From JBCCEV01 sp039030125 (lineage in GTDB: Bacteria; Pseudomonadota; Gammaproteobacteria; Ga0077536): a DNA stretch of 22,191 nt. Positions 8,618 through 15,954 of this stretch are shown here, in pieces. The stretch spans positions 1-22,191 of the forward strand of contig JBCCEV010000064.1 of assembly GCA_039030125.1 (NCBI GenBank), given 5' to 3'. Position 1 is the stretch's first letter, and the number at the start of each line of letters is the position of its first letter. The notes beneath the pieces are model-generated. The model was not told where the DNA came from, searched no databases, and was given only the letters and a program-made list of their open reading frames with translations. The translations under genes were made by a program, and so were the position numbers.

Positions 8618-9156
8618 GGTTCATTGGCACCGATTGACTCGACGACAATCTGGGCATTGGTATAGACGCAGATCTCCGCTGCAATAGTCAACGCGCGCTC
8701 GGCAATTTCTGCGGCACCGAGTTCGGTGGTCTGCAGCATGGCGCGGGCCGCCGCTTGCGCATAAGAGCCGCCGGAGCCTATCGCGACGATGTCGAACTCC
8801 GGTTCAATCACATCGCCGGTACCGGAAATAATCAGCGAATTCTCTCGATCGGCAACCGCCAACAGCGCTTCCAAGCGCCGCAGATTCCGATCGCTGCGCC
8901 AATCCTTGGCCATCTCGACTGCTGATCGCAACAAATTACCCTGATGTTCTTCAAGTTTGGCGTCAAAACGTTCGTAAAGCGTGAACGCGTCCGCCGTGCC
9001 GCCAGCGAAGCCCGCCAAGACCTGATCGCGAAACAGACGCCTTACTTTTCGTGCGTTGCCTTTCAGTACGGTGTCGCCCATTGACACTTGGCCATCACCG
9101 GCCATTACGACGTCATCGCCGCGCCTAACACAAACAATTGTGGTGCCGTGAAACAC
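8614..9156 (-). CDS. hslV: ATP-dependent protease proteolytic subunit HslV
   Basis: HslV (ClpQ) is the proteasome-like threonine peptidase of the HslUV complex. The N-terminus MFHGTTIVCVRR would be trimmed to expose the catalytic Thr5; MAGDGQVSMG and GNARKVRRLF are hallmark motifs, as is AGFAGGTADAF. The 180-residue length is normal. The start is GTG 9156 with only a poor Shine-Dalgarno; the frame has no better alternative that keeps the HGTT processing site. A 68-base gap from xerC is the largest within the minus-strand train, so a separate promoter may lie there. Confidence 0.98.
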   Translation of the reverse strand: MFHGTTIVCVRRGDDVVMAGDGQVSMGDTVLKGNARKVRRLFRDQVLAGFAGGTADAFTLYERFDAKLEEHQGNLLRSAVEMAKDWRSDRNLRRLEALLAVADRENSLIISGTGDVIEPEFDIVAIGSGGSYAQAAARAMLQTTELGAAEIAERALTIAAEICVYTNAQIVVESIGANEP

Positions 9157-9224
9157 TAGAGAAACCAGCTATTGAGTGGGGCACAGGATTCTACACCACG
9201 CGGCGCCAAACCTCGGACCGAAGA

Positions 9225-10115
9225 CTATTCGCCTTTGCGTTTCGATCGCGGGTGCGCGGCATCATAGACTTTAGCCAAATGCTGAAAATCCAAATGGGTA
9301 TAGACTTGCGTCGTGGTGATATGAGCGTGACCCAACAACTCTTGGACCGCTCGCAGATCACCGGAAGACTCAAGGAGATGACTGGCAAAAGAATGTCTGA
9401 GCATATGGGGATAGACTTCGCAATCGACGCCGTTTTTTAATGCCCACTGCTTCAGTCGCTTCGCCGCATTGCGAGTAGTCATCGCCTCACCACTACGAGT
9501 AATGAACACTGCGCCACTGGCTGTGGCGCGCGCAGAGAAATGCTCGCGAAGGCCAAGCCAACGTCGAATCGCCGCCACCGCGGGTTCTCCAATGGGAACG
9601 ATGCGCTCTTTGCTTCCTTTGCCTAAAACCCGAAGTTCGCGGGCCGTGAGATCCATATCAGCTAGGGTTAATTTCAACAGCTCGGCGATCCGCAATCCGC
9701 ACGAATAAAGCAATTCCCACATCGCGGCATCACGAACTTCGTACTCCGTCTTTGCTTCCCCGCTGACTAGCTTGACCGCTTGATCCACGTCCAATGCACG
9801 CGGCAGACGCCGCTGATCTTTTGGCGCAGCCACACCCTGCGCCGGATTTCTGTCAACCATGCCGCGTTGAACTAGAAATCGATAGAACGCGCGGATTGCT
9901 GATAACTCGCGCGCAATAGTTCGACCGCCTACGCCTGAACGATGTCGTGCGGCAACGAAACTGCGGACTTTGTGCTCATCAACATCGCCCCAGTCATTAA
10001 AGCCGCCGTCAGGTTGGCAAAATTCAGAAAATCGACCGAGATCGCGTCGGTAGGCATCGATCGTACGCTCAGAACGATTGACTAAAGAGGCGATGAAATC
10101 TTTAAGCGCTGGCAT
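9225..10115 (-). CDS. xerC: Tyrosine recombinase XerC
   Basis: XerC with XerD resolves chromosome dimers at dif during division. The full catalytic set is visible: Arg142 (SCGLRIAELL), Lys166 (LGKGSKERIVP), His237 and Arg240 (PHMLRHSFASHLL), His263 (LLGHAHITTTQ) and Tyr272 (VYTHLDF). The N-terminal SAM-like DNA-binding domain (residues 1-90, with ERTIDAYRRDL) is intact. The length of 296 residues fits the family. Its position after dapF and DUF484 is the standard housekeeping context, so this is not a mobile-element integrase. ATG 10115 follows the DUF484 stop within four bases (TAATGGATG). Confidence 0.96.
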   Translation of the reverse strand: MPALKDFIASLVNRSERTIDAYRRDLGRFSEFCQPDGGFNDWGDVDEHKVRSFVAARHRSGVGGRTIARELSAIRAFYRFLVQRGMVDRNPAQGVAAPKDQRRLPRALDVDQAVKLVSGEAKTEYEVRDAAMWELLYSCGLRIAELLKLTLADMDLTARELRVLGKGSKERIVPIGEPAVAAIRRWLGLREHFSARATASGAVFITRSGEAMTTRNAAKRLKQWALKNGVDCEVYPHMLRHSFASHLLESSGDLRAVQELLGHAHITTTQVYTHLDFQHLAKVYDAAHPRSKRKGE

Positions 10116-10118
10116 CCA

Positions 10119-10829
10119 TTAGCTCTTCGGTGGCCGCGAAACCCAGGGGTCAAGGACTAACGTTACAACATCGGCAAGGTAGGTCAGGAAATCAGTCGCC
10201 ATATCTGGGGTGTAGCGATGAGCATCGTTGCTCGCAACGATCAACACGCCATCCCAAACGCGGCCGCACAAGGGCATTGTCACCGCGGAGCCGTCAAAAT
10301 CAGCGTCAAAGGCAACTTTGCTGATCGCGGTATCGAGGATCCCGCAAACGGGTTTACCGCCATCGATCAAAGCAACAAACGGTTCTCGCAAGCTGGAGCC
10401 GATCCCCAGAAACTGCGGCACGTGTTCAATATCAAGAAAGGCAGGATCGGCGAATAACAACAGGCGAGCGCGGTCGGCATTGAAGCCTTGGCCTAACTCA
10501 GATTCCAAAGTTTCAGCGATCTGGCGGGGATCGGTCGCCCGCATGAGTCGCAACGCCAATATATGAATTTTTGAGTTCAGCGTTTCATTAGCTTGCGCTT
10601 GGCGGACAATCAGTTCAAGGCGTGTCTTTAGACTCGCATTCTCTTCACGCAGCAAACCGACTTGGCGCTCAATTAAGGACGTTGCGCCCTGGGCATGGTG
10701 CGCAAGTTCCAGATCACCGAGGAGATCTTCGAAACGGGCAAAGAACTCCGGATTGCGCCGCAAATACTCGGCAACGTGCTCGTCATCGAGGTTGATAGCA
10801 TCGTCTTCGGCGCCACTGCCAGGTTTCAT
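10119..10829 (-). CDS. DUF484 family protein
   Basis: This 236-residue protein matches DUF484, a family almost always encoded between dapF and xerC and of unknown biochemical role. It has an N-terminal segment with VAEYLRRNPEFFARFEDLL, the family signature, then a short coiled coil (LIERQVGLLREENASLKTRL), then a GAF-like domain from about residue 80 (LALRLMRATDPRQIAETLE). The predicted product is cytoplasmic, with no signal peptide or membrane segment. Its ATG overlaps the dapF stop as ATGA. Function is not inferable beyond the conserved linkage with dapF and xerC. Confidence 0.93.
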   Translation of the reverse strand: MKPGSGAEDDAINLDDEHVAEYLRRNPEFFARFEDLLGDLELAHHAQGATSLIERQVGLLREENASLKTRLELIVRQAQANETLNSKIHILALRLMRATDPRQIAETLESELGQGFNADRARLLLFADPAFLDIEHVPQFLGIGSSLREPFVALIDGGKPVCGILDTAISKVAFDADFDGSAVTMPLCGRVWDGVLIVASNDAHRYTPDMATDFLTYLADVVTLVLDPWVSRPPKS

Positions 10830-11650
10830 AAATCGATTTCTCCTTTGAATACGTAGTTCGCGGGACCTGTCATCAACACTCGCCCGTTGTCATTAGCGTT
10901 GATTTGGAGCCGGCCACCCGGCAAGGATACCTCTACGCTGCGTCCCAAACGCTCCCAGCGCTGGCCGACCGCGACGGCTGCGCAAGCGCCGGTACCGCAG
11001 GCAAGCGTCTCCCCGACACCTCGTTCGTAAACCCGCAGATCGATGTGTTCGCGATCAAGGATTTTCATGAATCCAATGTTCGCCTGTTCGGGAAAGAGGC
11101 TCGATTGCTGCAAGCCCGGCGCGACTTCGAGTATCGCGTCGTCCAAGGCATCAACTTCGATGACGGCGTGCGGGTTGCCCATCGAAACGGCGCCAAACGC
11201 AACTTCGCCACAATCAAGCCGCAGTGCATATTCGTCTTGCTCGTGCTCAACGGATAGCGGGATCTGCGCCGGCCGGAAATCAGGCACGCCCATATCGACA
11301 CTCACCATTCCATCGGCATGCATTTCGATATCGGCAATCTCATCACCGACCTCCACACGATAGGTTCTCGCGTGCGGCTCTTCGCCCTGCAAATACCGGC
11401 CTACACAGCGGATCCCGTTGCCGCAATGTTCGGCCGAGCTGCCGTCCGCATTGTAGATTCGGTAGCTGACTTGCGCGTGATTATTGCTAGGGCTGCCGAT
11501 CACAAGCACCTGATCACAGCCGACTCCAATCCGTCGATCGGCAAGGTGAGTTAGTTGTTCAACGGTTAGTCTGTGTGAGGCAGCGCGTTCGTCGATCAAC
11601 ACAAAGTCATTGCCCAGGCCGTGCATTTTGTGAAAAACCAAGCGCGTCAT
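10826..11650 (-). CDS. dapF: Diaminopimelate epimerase
   Basis: DapF interconverts LL- and meso-diaminopimelate, the last step before lysine and the cross-linking residue of peptidoglycan. Both catalytic cysteines are present: Cys76 in AEHCGNGIRC and Cys218 in LACGTGACA. The N-terminus FHKMHGLGNDFVLID is canonical, and the length of 274 residues is normal. The start ATG 11650 lies 17 bases after the TraB/GumN-family gene and has a poor Shine-Dalgarno. Placement next to nagZ and the permeases puts a meso-DAP supply gene in the same transcriptional train as putative murein-recycling genes. Confidence 0.98.
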   Translation of the reverse strand: MTRLVFHKMHGLGNDFVLIDERAASHRLTVEQLTHLADRRIGVGCDQVLVIGSPSNNHAQVSYRIYNADGSSAEHCGNGIRCVGRYLQGEEPHARTYRVEVGDEIADIEMHADGMVSVDMGVPDFRPAQIPLSVEHEQDEYALRLDCGEVAFGAVSMGNPHAVIEVDALDDAILEVAPGLQQSSLFPEQANIGFMKILDREHIDLRVYERGVGETLACGTGACAAVAVGQRWERLGRSVEVSLPGGRLQINANDNGRVLMTGPANYVFKGEIDL

Positions 11651-11667
11651 AACAATGCTGTACGGTC

Positions 11668-12567
11668 CTAGTAGACCTGATCTATTTGATATCCCTGAGC
11701 TTCCAGGCTTTGCAATATGCCTGAGGGTCCGAGCAAATGTAAGGCGCCGACCGCCACGAAAGTACCACCTTGTTCAAGCTTCGGTTGCATACGTTCCAAC
11801 ATTTTTTTGTTGCGTTTGAAGATCAGGGATTCCATGAATTCAGCGTCCGCTGCCGAGACCGTGCGCAGCGACAACTCTGCCAGGCGCTTTAAATCTCGCG
11901 ATAAATATAACCCCTTCATATCAAACATCATTCTTTGCACGGTTTCGTAATGGCAAACGATTTCGGTGAGCATTTCTATTTGACGTGCCTTCGGGATCGA
12001 TTCGAATATCCCTAGCTGTTCGTCCATCGTTTCCAAGCCTGATGTCGATAATCCGGCGCTCTGCGCGTGCTGCAGTAACACCAGATCAAGGGGTATCCCT
12101 AACTGACTTGGGGGTAGGCTGAGGGTCATGAACGCCGCCCACACGTTCATGGTATTGGCGAATTCTGCGGGAATGCCGTGGCGCGATAGCTTTTCAGCCG
12201 CGGCTTCAAATAATCCCTCGCCGACATCGCCCATTAGGGTGGTGCCGTCGACACGAAACATCCGGCTGGTGATCGCCAACAGCCCGGCCGCATCAAGCAT
12301 AACCTCCATGAGGAAATTGTCGCTGGTTCCGAGGGCCTCCTTCACGGGCGCCGGCAGCGCGACGATCTCCGGGTCCGGCAAATGGATCGTGCCCATCAAG
12401 TAGCTTGGCTTCCCTGCGCCGCGACTTGCGCGAAACAGCACGCCCCGCTCGTACTTGATATCCATCGTTTGCCGTGAGTTCGGCAGTGGCGCACATTCGA
12501 AACAAGAAGCGCTGCTCGCAAACACCAGCATGAAAACAATAAGATACTTTCGCACACCACCAGCCAT
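11668..12567 (-). CDS. TraB/GumN family protein, secreted
   Basis: The protein belongs to the TraB/GumN (TIKI-like) family, thought to be metal-dependent peptidases although bacterial members are hardly characterised. Family hallmarks are the N-terminal LMGTIHLPDPE and the C-terminal FVAVGALHLLGPSGIL. I chose ATG 12567 rather than the upstream frame opening: it lies two bases after the nagZ stop (TAGTTATG) with AAGGG upstream, and gives a signal peptide (GGVRKYLIVFMLVFASSAS) and 299 residues. The product is probably periplasmic or lipid-anchored near Cys. Its place between nagZ and dapF suggests, without proof, a link to peptidoglycan peptide turnover. Confidence 0.88.
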   Translation of the reverse strand: MAGGVRKYLIVFMLVFASSASCFECAPLPNSRQTMDIKYERGVLFRASRGAGKPSYLMGTIHLPDPEIVALPAPVKEALGTSDNFLMEVMLDAAGLLAITSRMFRVDGTTLMGDVGEGLFEAAAEKLSRHGIPAEFANTMNVWAAFMTLSLPPSQLGIPLDLVLLQHAQSAGLSTSGLETMDEQLGIFESIPKARQIEMLTEIVCHYETVQRMMFDMKGLYLSRDLKRLAELSLRTVSAADAEFMESLIFKRNKKMLERMQPKLEQGGTFVAVGALHLLGPSGILQSLEAQGYQIDQVY

Positions 12568-12569
12568 AA

Positions 12570-13619
12570 CTACCCTTGTAAATCTAATTGTGGATCTGGG
12601 AAAACTTCCCGCAGACGCCCGTTGATCGCGCGCCAACGTCTTGAGTTTCGCAAATCGCTAAAGCTCTCGCCAAGCGCGCCCCCGCGCAGACGCATCAGGC
12701 GTACCTGGGCGAGCGCTTGATTCCAATGATCAAGATCTGAGACCACCTCGATAACGCCCGCCCTGTTATTACAAATCAGCACCATGTCGCAGCCGCAAGT
12801 GAGGGAGCGTTTGGCGCGTTCGCGAAAATCACCGGCGCCGGCTGCGCCGGCCATCGTCAGATCATCGCTGAAAACCGCGCCGTCGAATTGCAGTCGTTCG
12901 CGAAGCACCGTTTGGATCCAGTGTTTGGAATAGCCAGCCGGTTCTGGCGCGCAGCGTGGGTAAACCACATGGGCCATCATAATTGCGCGCAAGCCCTTGC
13001 GGATGGCAGATTTAAATGGCACCAGGTCGTTTTCACTGATCGTTTGAGGATCCCGTCCGTCACGCGGAAGCACATGGTGCGAATCGCCTTTCACCATCCC
13101 GTGGCCAGGAAAGTGTTTGCCCACGGCTGCCATGCCGGCGGCATCCATCCCAGCCATGTAGGCGTGCGCTAGTTTGGAAACGACGTGCGGACGCGAATCA
13201 AAAGCGCGGTCGTTGATGACCTCACTCTGCTCGGATCGCAGGTCGAGCACAGGGGCGAAACTAAAGTCGATGCCGACCGCGCGCAACTCCGCCGCCATCA
13301 GCCAGGCGCATTCACGGGCGAGATCGAGCGCCGCGTTTTCATCATTGTTGTAAAGGTCGCCAAATATCGAAATCGGCGGCAGCGGTGTAAATGCGCCACG
13401 CAGGCGTTGCACGCGCCCACCCTCTTGATCAATGCCAATAAGGAGCGCCGGAGCGCGTACCATATGTATTGCATTGACCAACGCTCGAAGCTGGTCAACG
13501 CTCTCAAAATTACGGGTAAAGAGGATGACTCCGCCAACCGCCGGATGGGTCAGCAAATCGCGGTCTTCGTCGCTTAGTTCGACGCCCTCTATATCAACCA
13601 TCAAAGGTCCTAGGGTCAT
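12570..13619 (-). CDS. nagZ: Beta-N-acetylhexosaminidase NagZ (GH3)
   Basis: NagZ removes N-acetylglucosamine from GlcNAc-anhydroMurNAc muropeptides in the cytoplasm during cell-wall recycling. Signature motifs are GIDQEGGRVQRLR (about 62-74), VGKHFPGHG with the catalytic DSHH loop (166-182), and VFSDDLTMAGA, whose first Asp (about 252) is the nucleophile. The open frame runs up to 13808, but ATG 13619 is clearly the start: it overlaps the permease stop as ATGA and gives the family N-terminus MTLGPLMVDIEG and 349 residues. No signal peptide is present, consistent with a cytoplasmic enzyme. It follows two peptide-type ABC permease genes. Confidence 0.96.
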   Translation of the reverse strand: MTLGPLMVDIEGVELSDEDRDLLTHPAVGGVILFTRNFESVDQLRALVNAIHMVRAPALLIGIDQEGGRVQRLRGAFTPLPPISIFGDLYNNDENAALDLARECAWLMAAELRAVGIDFSFAPVLDLRSEQSEVINDRAFDSRPHVVSKLAHAYMAGMDAAGMAAVGKHFPGHGMVKGDSHHVLPRDGRDPQTISENDLVPFKSAIRKGLRAIMMAHVVYPRCAPEPAGYSKHWIQTVLRERLQFDGAVFSDDLTMAGAAGAGDFRERAKRSLTCGCDMVLICNNRAGVIEVVSDLDHWNQALAQVRLMRLRGGALGESFSDLRNSRRWRAINGRLREVFPDPQLDLQG

Positions 13620-14452
13620 TGCTGCGACGCTCTGGGGGCAGGCTCTGGCATGCTCGAACAAAATGTCGAACCCCGCAAGTCTTGTTGTAAACAATCGCCT
13701 AAAACGTTGAAAGCAATAACAAGGCTGGTAATCGCAAGACCAGGCACCATGACCATATGCGGCGCGACCAAGAGATAGGCTGCGCCATCTCTGATCATAT
13801 TTCCCCATGACGCGTCGGGCGTTTGTACGCCCAATCCCAAAAACGAAAGGCTGGCTTCCGCGACGATCACCGCGGCCAAAGCGAATGTGGTTTCGACCAG
13901 CAGCGGCGCGGCAATCAGCGGCAAAACATGTCGTCTAAGGATGGTTGTGCCCGGCGTTCCCAACGCTATGGCAACCTGAACATGGTCATGTTGGCGCACC
14001 ACCAGCGTTTGGGCTCGCGCGAGCCGTGCAAACCCAACCCAACCGGTGGCGGCTAACGCGAACACCGCGCTCCCAATACCCGGTCCTAGGGCACCGGCTA
14101 GGGCGATCGCGAGTAGTACACCTGGGAAAGCTAAAAACACGTCGATAATTCGAACCGCGATGAGATCAACCGCACCACCGTACCACGCGGCTAGCATACC
14201 GACACTGACCCCGATTAACGCTGAAATGCCCACTACGAGTAGCGCTATGCCCAACGACGTGGAGGCGCCAATAACAAGGCGCGAAACGATGGCGCGCCCT
14301 AAGTCGTCGTAGCCGAAAAGAGTTCGTCCAGGCCGCTCTAAAATCCGGGTCAAATCAATTTCGTTCGGTGACATCGGCACCACGCTGCCCCAAATTGCGA
14401 CGACCGCCCAAGCCAAGATCACGAGCATTGCGAGACGGCTTGCACCATTCAT
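13616..14452 (-). CDS. Peptide-type ABC transporter permease, DppC/OppC family
   Basis: This is an inner-membrane permease of the dipeptide/oligopeptide/nickel ABC family. About six hydrophobic segments are visible, and the EAA loop that docks the ATPase reads EASLSFLGLGVQTPDASWG; the N-terminal HPFGTD-like element appears as RTLFGYDDLGRAI. I chose ATG 14452, which overlaps the preceding permease stop as ATGA, over the ATG at 14476; this gives 278 residues. The substrate cannot be read from sequence, but coupling to nagZ suggests murein peptides or muropeptides. No ATPase subunit is in the window, so it must come from elsewhere. Confidence 0.93.
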   Translation of the reverse strand: MNGASRLAMLVILAWAVVAIWGSVVPMSPNEIDLTRILERPGRTLFGYDDLGRAIVSRLVIGASTSLGIALLVVGISALIGVSVGMLAAWYGGAVDLIAVRIIDVFLAFPGVLLAIALAGALGPGIGSAVFALAATGWVGFARLARAQTLVVRQHDHVQVAIALGTPGTTILRRHVLPLIAAPLLVETTFALAAVIVAEASLSFLGLGVQTPDASWGNMIRDGAAYLLVAPHMVMVPGLAITSLVIAFNVLGDCLQQDLRGSTFCSSMPEPAPRASQQ

Positions 14453-15309
14453 CGGACTGTTATCCGTGGATCGCAAAAACCGTAGATCAGATCGGTTATC
14501 AAATTAATAGCGATATAAACCACCGCCACAAATAACACGGTGCCTTGAATGACAGGGAAATCGCGCCGTTGGATAGCATCAATGAGCAAAGTACCAATCC
14601 CGGGCCAAGAAAATACAATTTCGGTGATGACGGCGCCGCTGAGCAATGCGCCCAACTGCAACCCCAGCACAGTCACCAACACCAAAGCCGTATTCGGCAA
14701 AACGTGCCAACAGAGGATTGAGGATTCCCTAAGGCCTTTCGCGCGGGCCGCCTGAATATGTTGCCGTGACAACACCTCGATGCAGGACGCTCGCGTCATC
14801 CGAAACAGCAAGGCCGCGAGGCTAATGCCCAAAGTCACCGCGGGTAGAATCAGACTGCGGGGCTCGCCCGCACCCGCGACGGGCAACCACCCAAGCTTGA
14901 TCGCAAAGACAATCATCAGCATTGGGCCGAGGACAAAATTCGGGATAGATAAGCCGATGACGGCGAGCGCACAACCGATCTGATCGAGTCCGCTGCCAGC
15001 CCATCGTGCGGATAGGAGCGCTGCGGGTATGGCGATCACGACCGCGATAGTAATCGCCGCAATCGCTAAGAGGCCGGTTGCCCCCAAGCGTGAAGTGATC
15101 ATATCAACGACCGGCTCACCGCTGAGCAAGGAATGTCCTAGATCGCCCCGTACGGCATCGGAAAAAAACAACCACCAACGCTCGAGCAGCGGGCGGTCAA
15201 AACCCAGGTTTCTGCGGAGCTGGTCGCCATCTGCGGTATAGCTGCGCTCAGCCAAAAGAATGTCCACAGCATCACCTGGAACCCACTGCGCGATGACAAA
15301 ACCGCCCAC
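14449..15309 (-). CDS. Peptide-type ABC transporter permease, DppB/OppB family, 5' end out of frame
   Basis: This is the partner permease of the DppC-like protein. It carries WVPGDAV near the front, RAKGLRESSILCWHVLPN in the EAA region, and the hallmark FSWPGIGTLLIDAIQRRDFPV towards the C-terminus. The in-frame ORF begins with a GTG at 15309 that has no Shine-Dalgarno and lacks the first transmembrane helix. A strong ribosome site and GTG lie at 15354-15368 in another frame; that frame encodes MLNRIVAASVAVLGVSWA, which is precisely the missing start of a DppB protein, joining at GFVIAQWVPGD if one base is added near 15311. So the gene has a one-base frameshift (real, or an assembly error). 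If real, the transporter is probably inactive. Confidence 0.9.
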   Translation of the reverse strand: MGGFVIAQWVPGDAVDILLAERSYTADGDQLRRNLGFDRPLLERWWLFFSDAVRGDLGHSLLSGEPVVDMITSRLGATGLLAIAAITIAVVIAIPAALLSARWAGSGLDQIGCALAVIGLSIPNFVLGPMLMIVFAIKLGWLPVAGAGEPRSLILPAVTLGISLAALLFRMTRASCIEVLSRQHIQAARAKGLRESSILCWHVLPNTALVLVTVLGLQLGALLSGAVITEIVFSWPGIGTLLIDAIQRRDFPVIQGTVLFVAVVYIAINLITDLIYGFCDPRITVR

Positions 15310-15353
15310 GACACGCCGAGTACCGCAACGCTTGCAGCCACGATCCGATTGAG

Positions 15354-15368
15354 CACGTGAACCTCCTT
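15354..15368 (-). promoter_or_regulatory. Ribosome binding site and GTG start for the dppB-like gene, out of frame with its body
   Basis: On the minus strand AAGGAGGT (15368-15361), a near-perfect Shine-Dalgarno, is followed by a GTG at 15356-15354 five bases from GGAGG. The frame from this GTG encodes the basic-hydrophobic start of a DppB-type permease for about 16 codons, then diverges from the permease frame. It decides where translation begins and exposes the frame break described for the permease. Confidence 0.85.
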
Positions 15369-15480
15369 ACGAGCGACAGATTATCCCCGGCGATTTGAGC
15401 GCACGGCGGGCCAGGTTTGGCGCCCCGCCCACACTTTACCCTGTTAGTATCGCGTTTTGCGCGACCGCCCAGAGGCTCAA
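15357..15480. promoter_or_regulatory. Divergent intergenic region, probable promoters
   Basis: This 124-base region separates the minus-strand permease-nagZ train from a plus-strand membrane-protein gene, so it should hold promoters for both. On the minus strand GATAAT (15385-15380) is a plausible -10 about 24 bases before the GTG, but I see no good -35. On the plus strand TTAGTAT (15444-15450) could be a -10, again without a matching -35. The promoters are inferred mainly from gene direction. Confidence 0.35.
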
Positions 15481-15954
15481 GTGGCAAGGTTTAAGTTCGA
15501 GGAAGAAGAAACAAACACGGGTACGAAGCTCGCCTTAATGACCGGTGCAACCCGAATGCTCGGCTTTGCGCTGCTGATCACCGGCTTTGTTATTAGCTTG
15601 ATGGTGATATTCAGCGCCTGGGAGCTTTACAGTGATCCACGGGAGATCGAGGATTTTGCCGTGGCAATCGAGCGGGGCTCCGGCCTTGATCGGATGCTGT
15701 CGAGTGCCCGACAACAAGGTCGTTCGCAACTTGAAGCGGTGAGTGAAGAACCTGCAGGCCGCACGATTGCGCAAGACCCCGGCTTTCGTTTCTCTTATTT
15801 CCTGGCTTGGATCCTGGCGGTACTGCTGTTGCTGCTCATCGGCAGATTATCCATGGCAGCGATAAAAACCGGAGGAGAGTTGGTGCTCTACGACACCCAG
15901 GTGAAAAAACTTGCGCGCGCCCTGCTTGAGGCTCAAAAAGCCCGTCGCGATTAA
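15481..15954 (+). CDS. Hypothetical two-helix membrane protein
   Basis: I do not recognise the family. The product is about 157 residues with an acidic start (ARFKFEEEETN), a first transmembrane helix (about residues 27-47, LGFALLITGFVISLMVIF), a central hydrophilic domain of about 60 residues, and a second helix (about 107-125, FLAWILAVLLLLLIG), then a charged amphipathic tail ending in Arg/Lys/Asp. Both ends probably lie in the cytoplasm and the middle in the periplasm. The frame also opens at a TTG at 15457, but GTG 15481 has AGAGG five bases upstream and is preferred. Its stop codon overlaps that of the convergent gene through the palindrome TTAA. It is the only plus-strand gene in the right part of the window. 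Confidence 0.75.
   Translation: MARFKFEEEETNTGTKLALMTGATRMLGFALLITGFVISLMVIFSAWELYSDPREIEDFAVAIERGSGLDRMLSSARQQGRSQLEAVSEEPAGRTIAQDPGFRFSYFLAWILAVLLLLLIGRLSMAAIKTGGELVLYDTQVKKLARALLEAQKARRD

Noticed and set aside
9225..10115. Tyrosine recombinase considered as a sign of a mobile element.
   Set aside because: Its place after dapF and DUF484 and its full-length XerC features identify the housekeeping dimer-resolution recombinase; no att-like repeats or tRNA are nearby.
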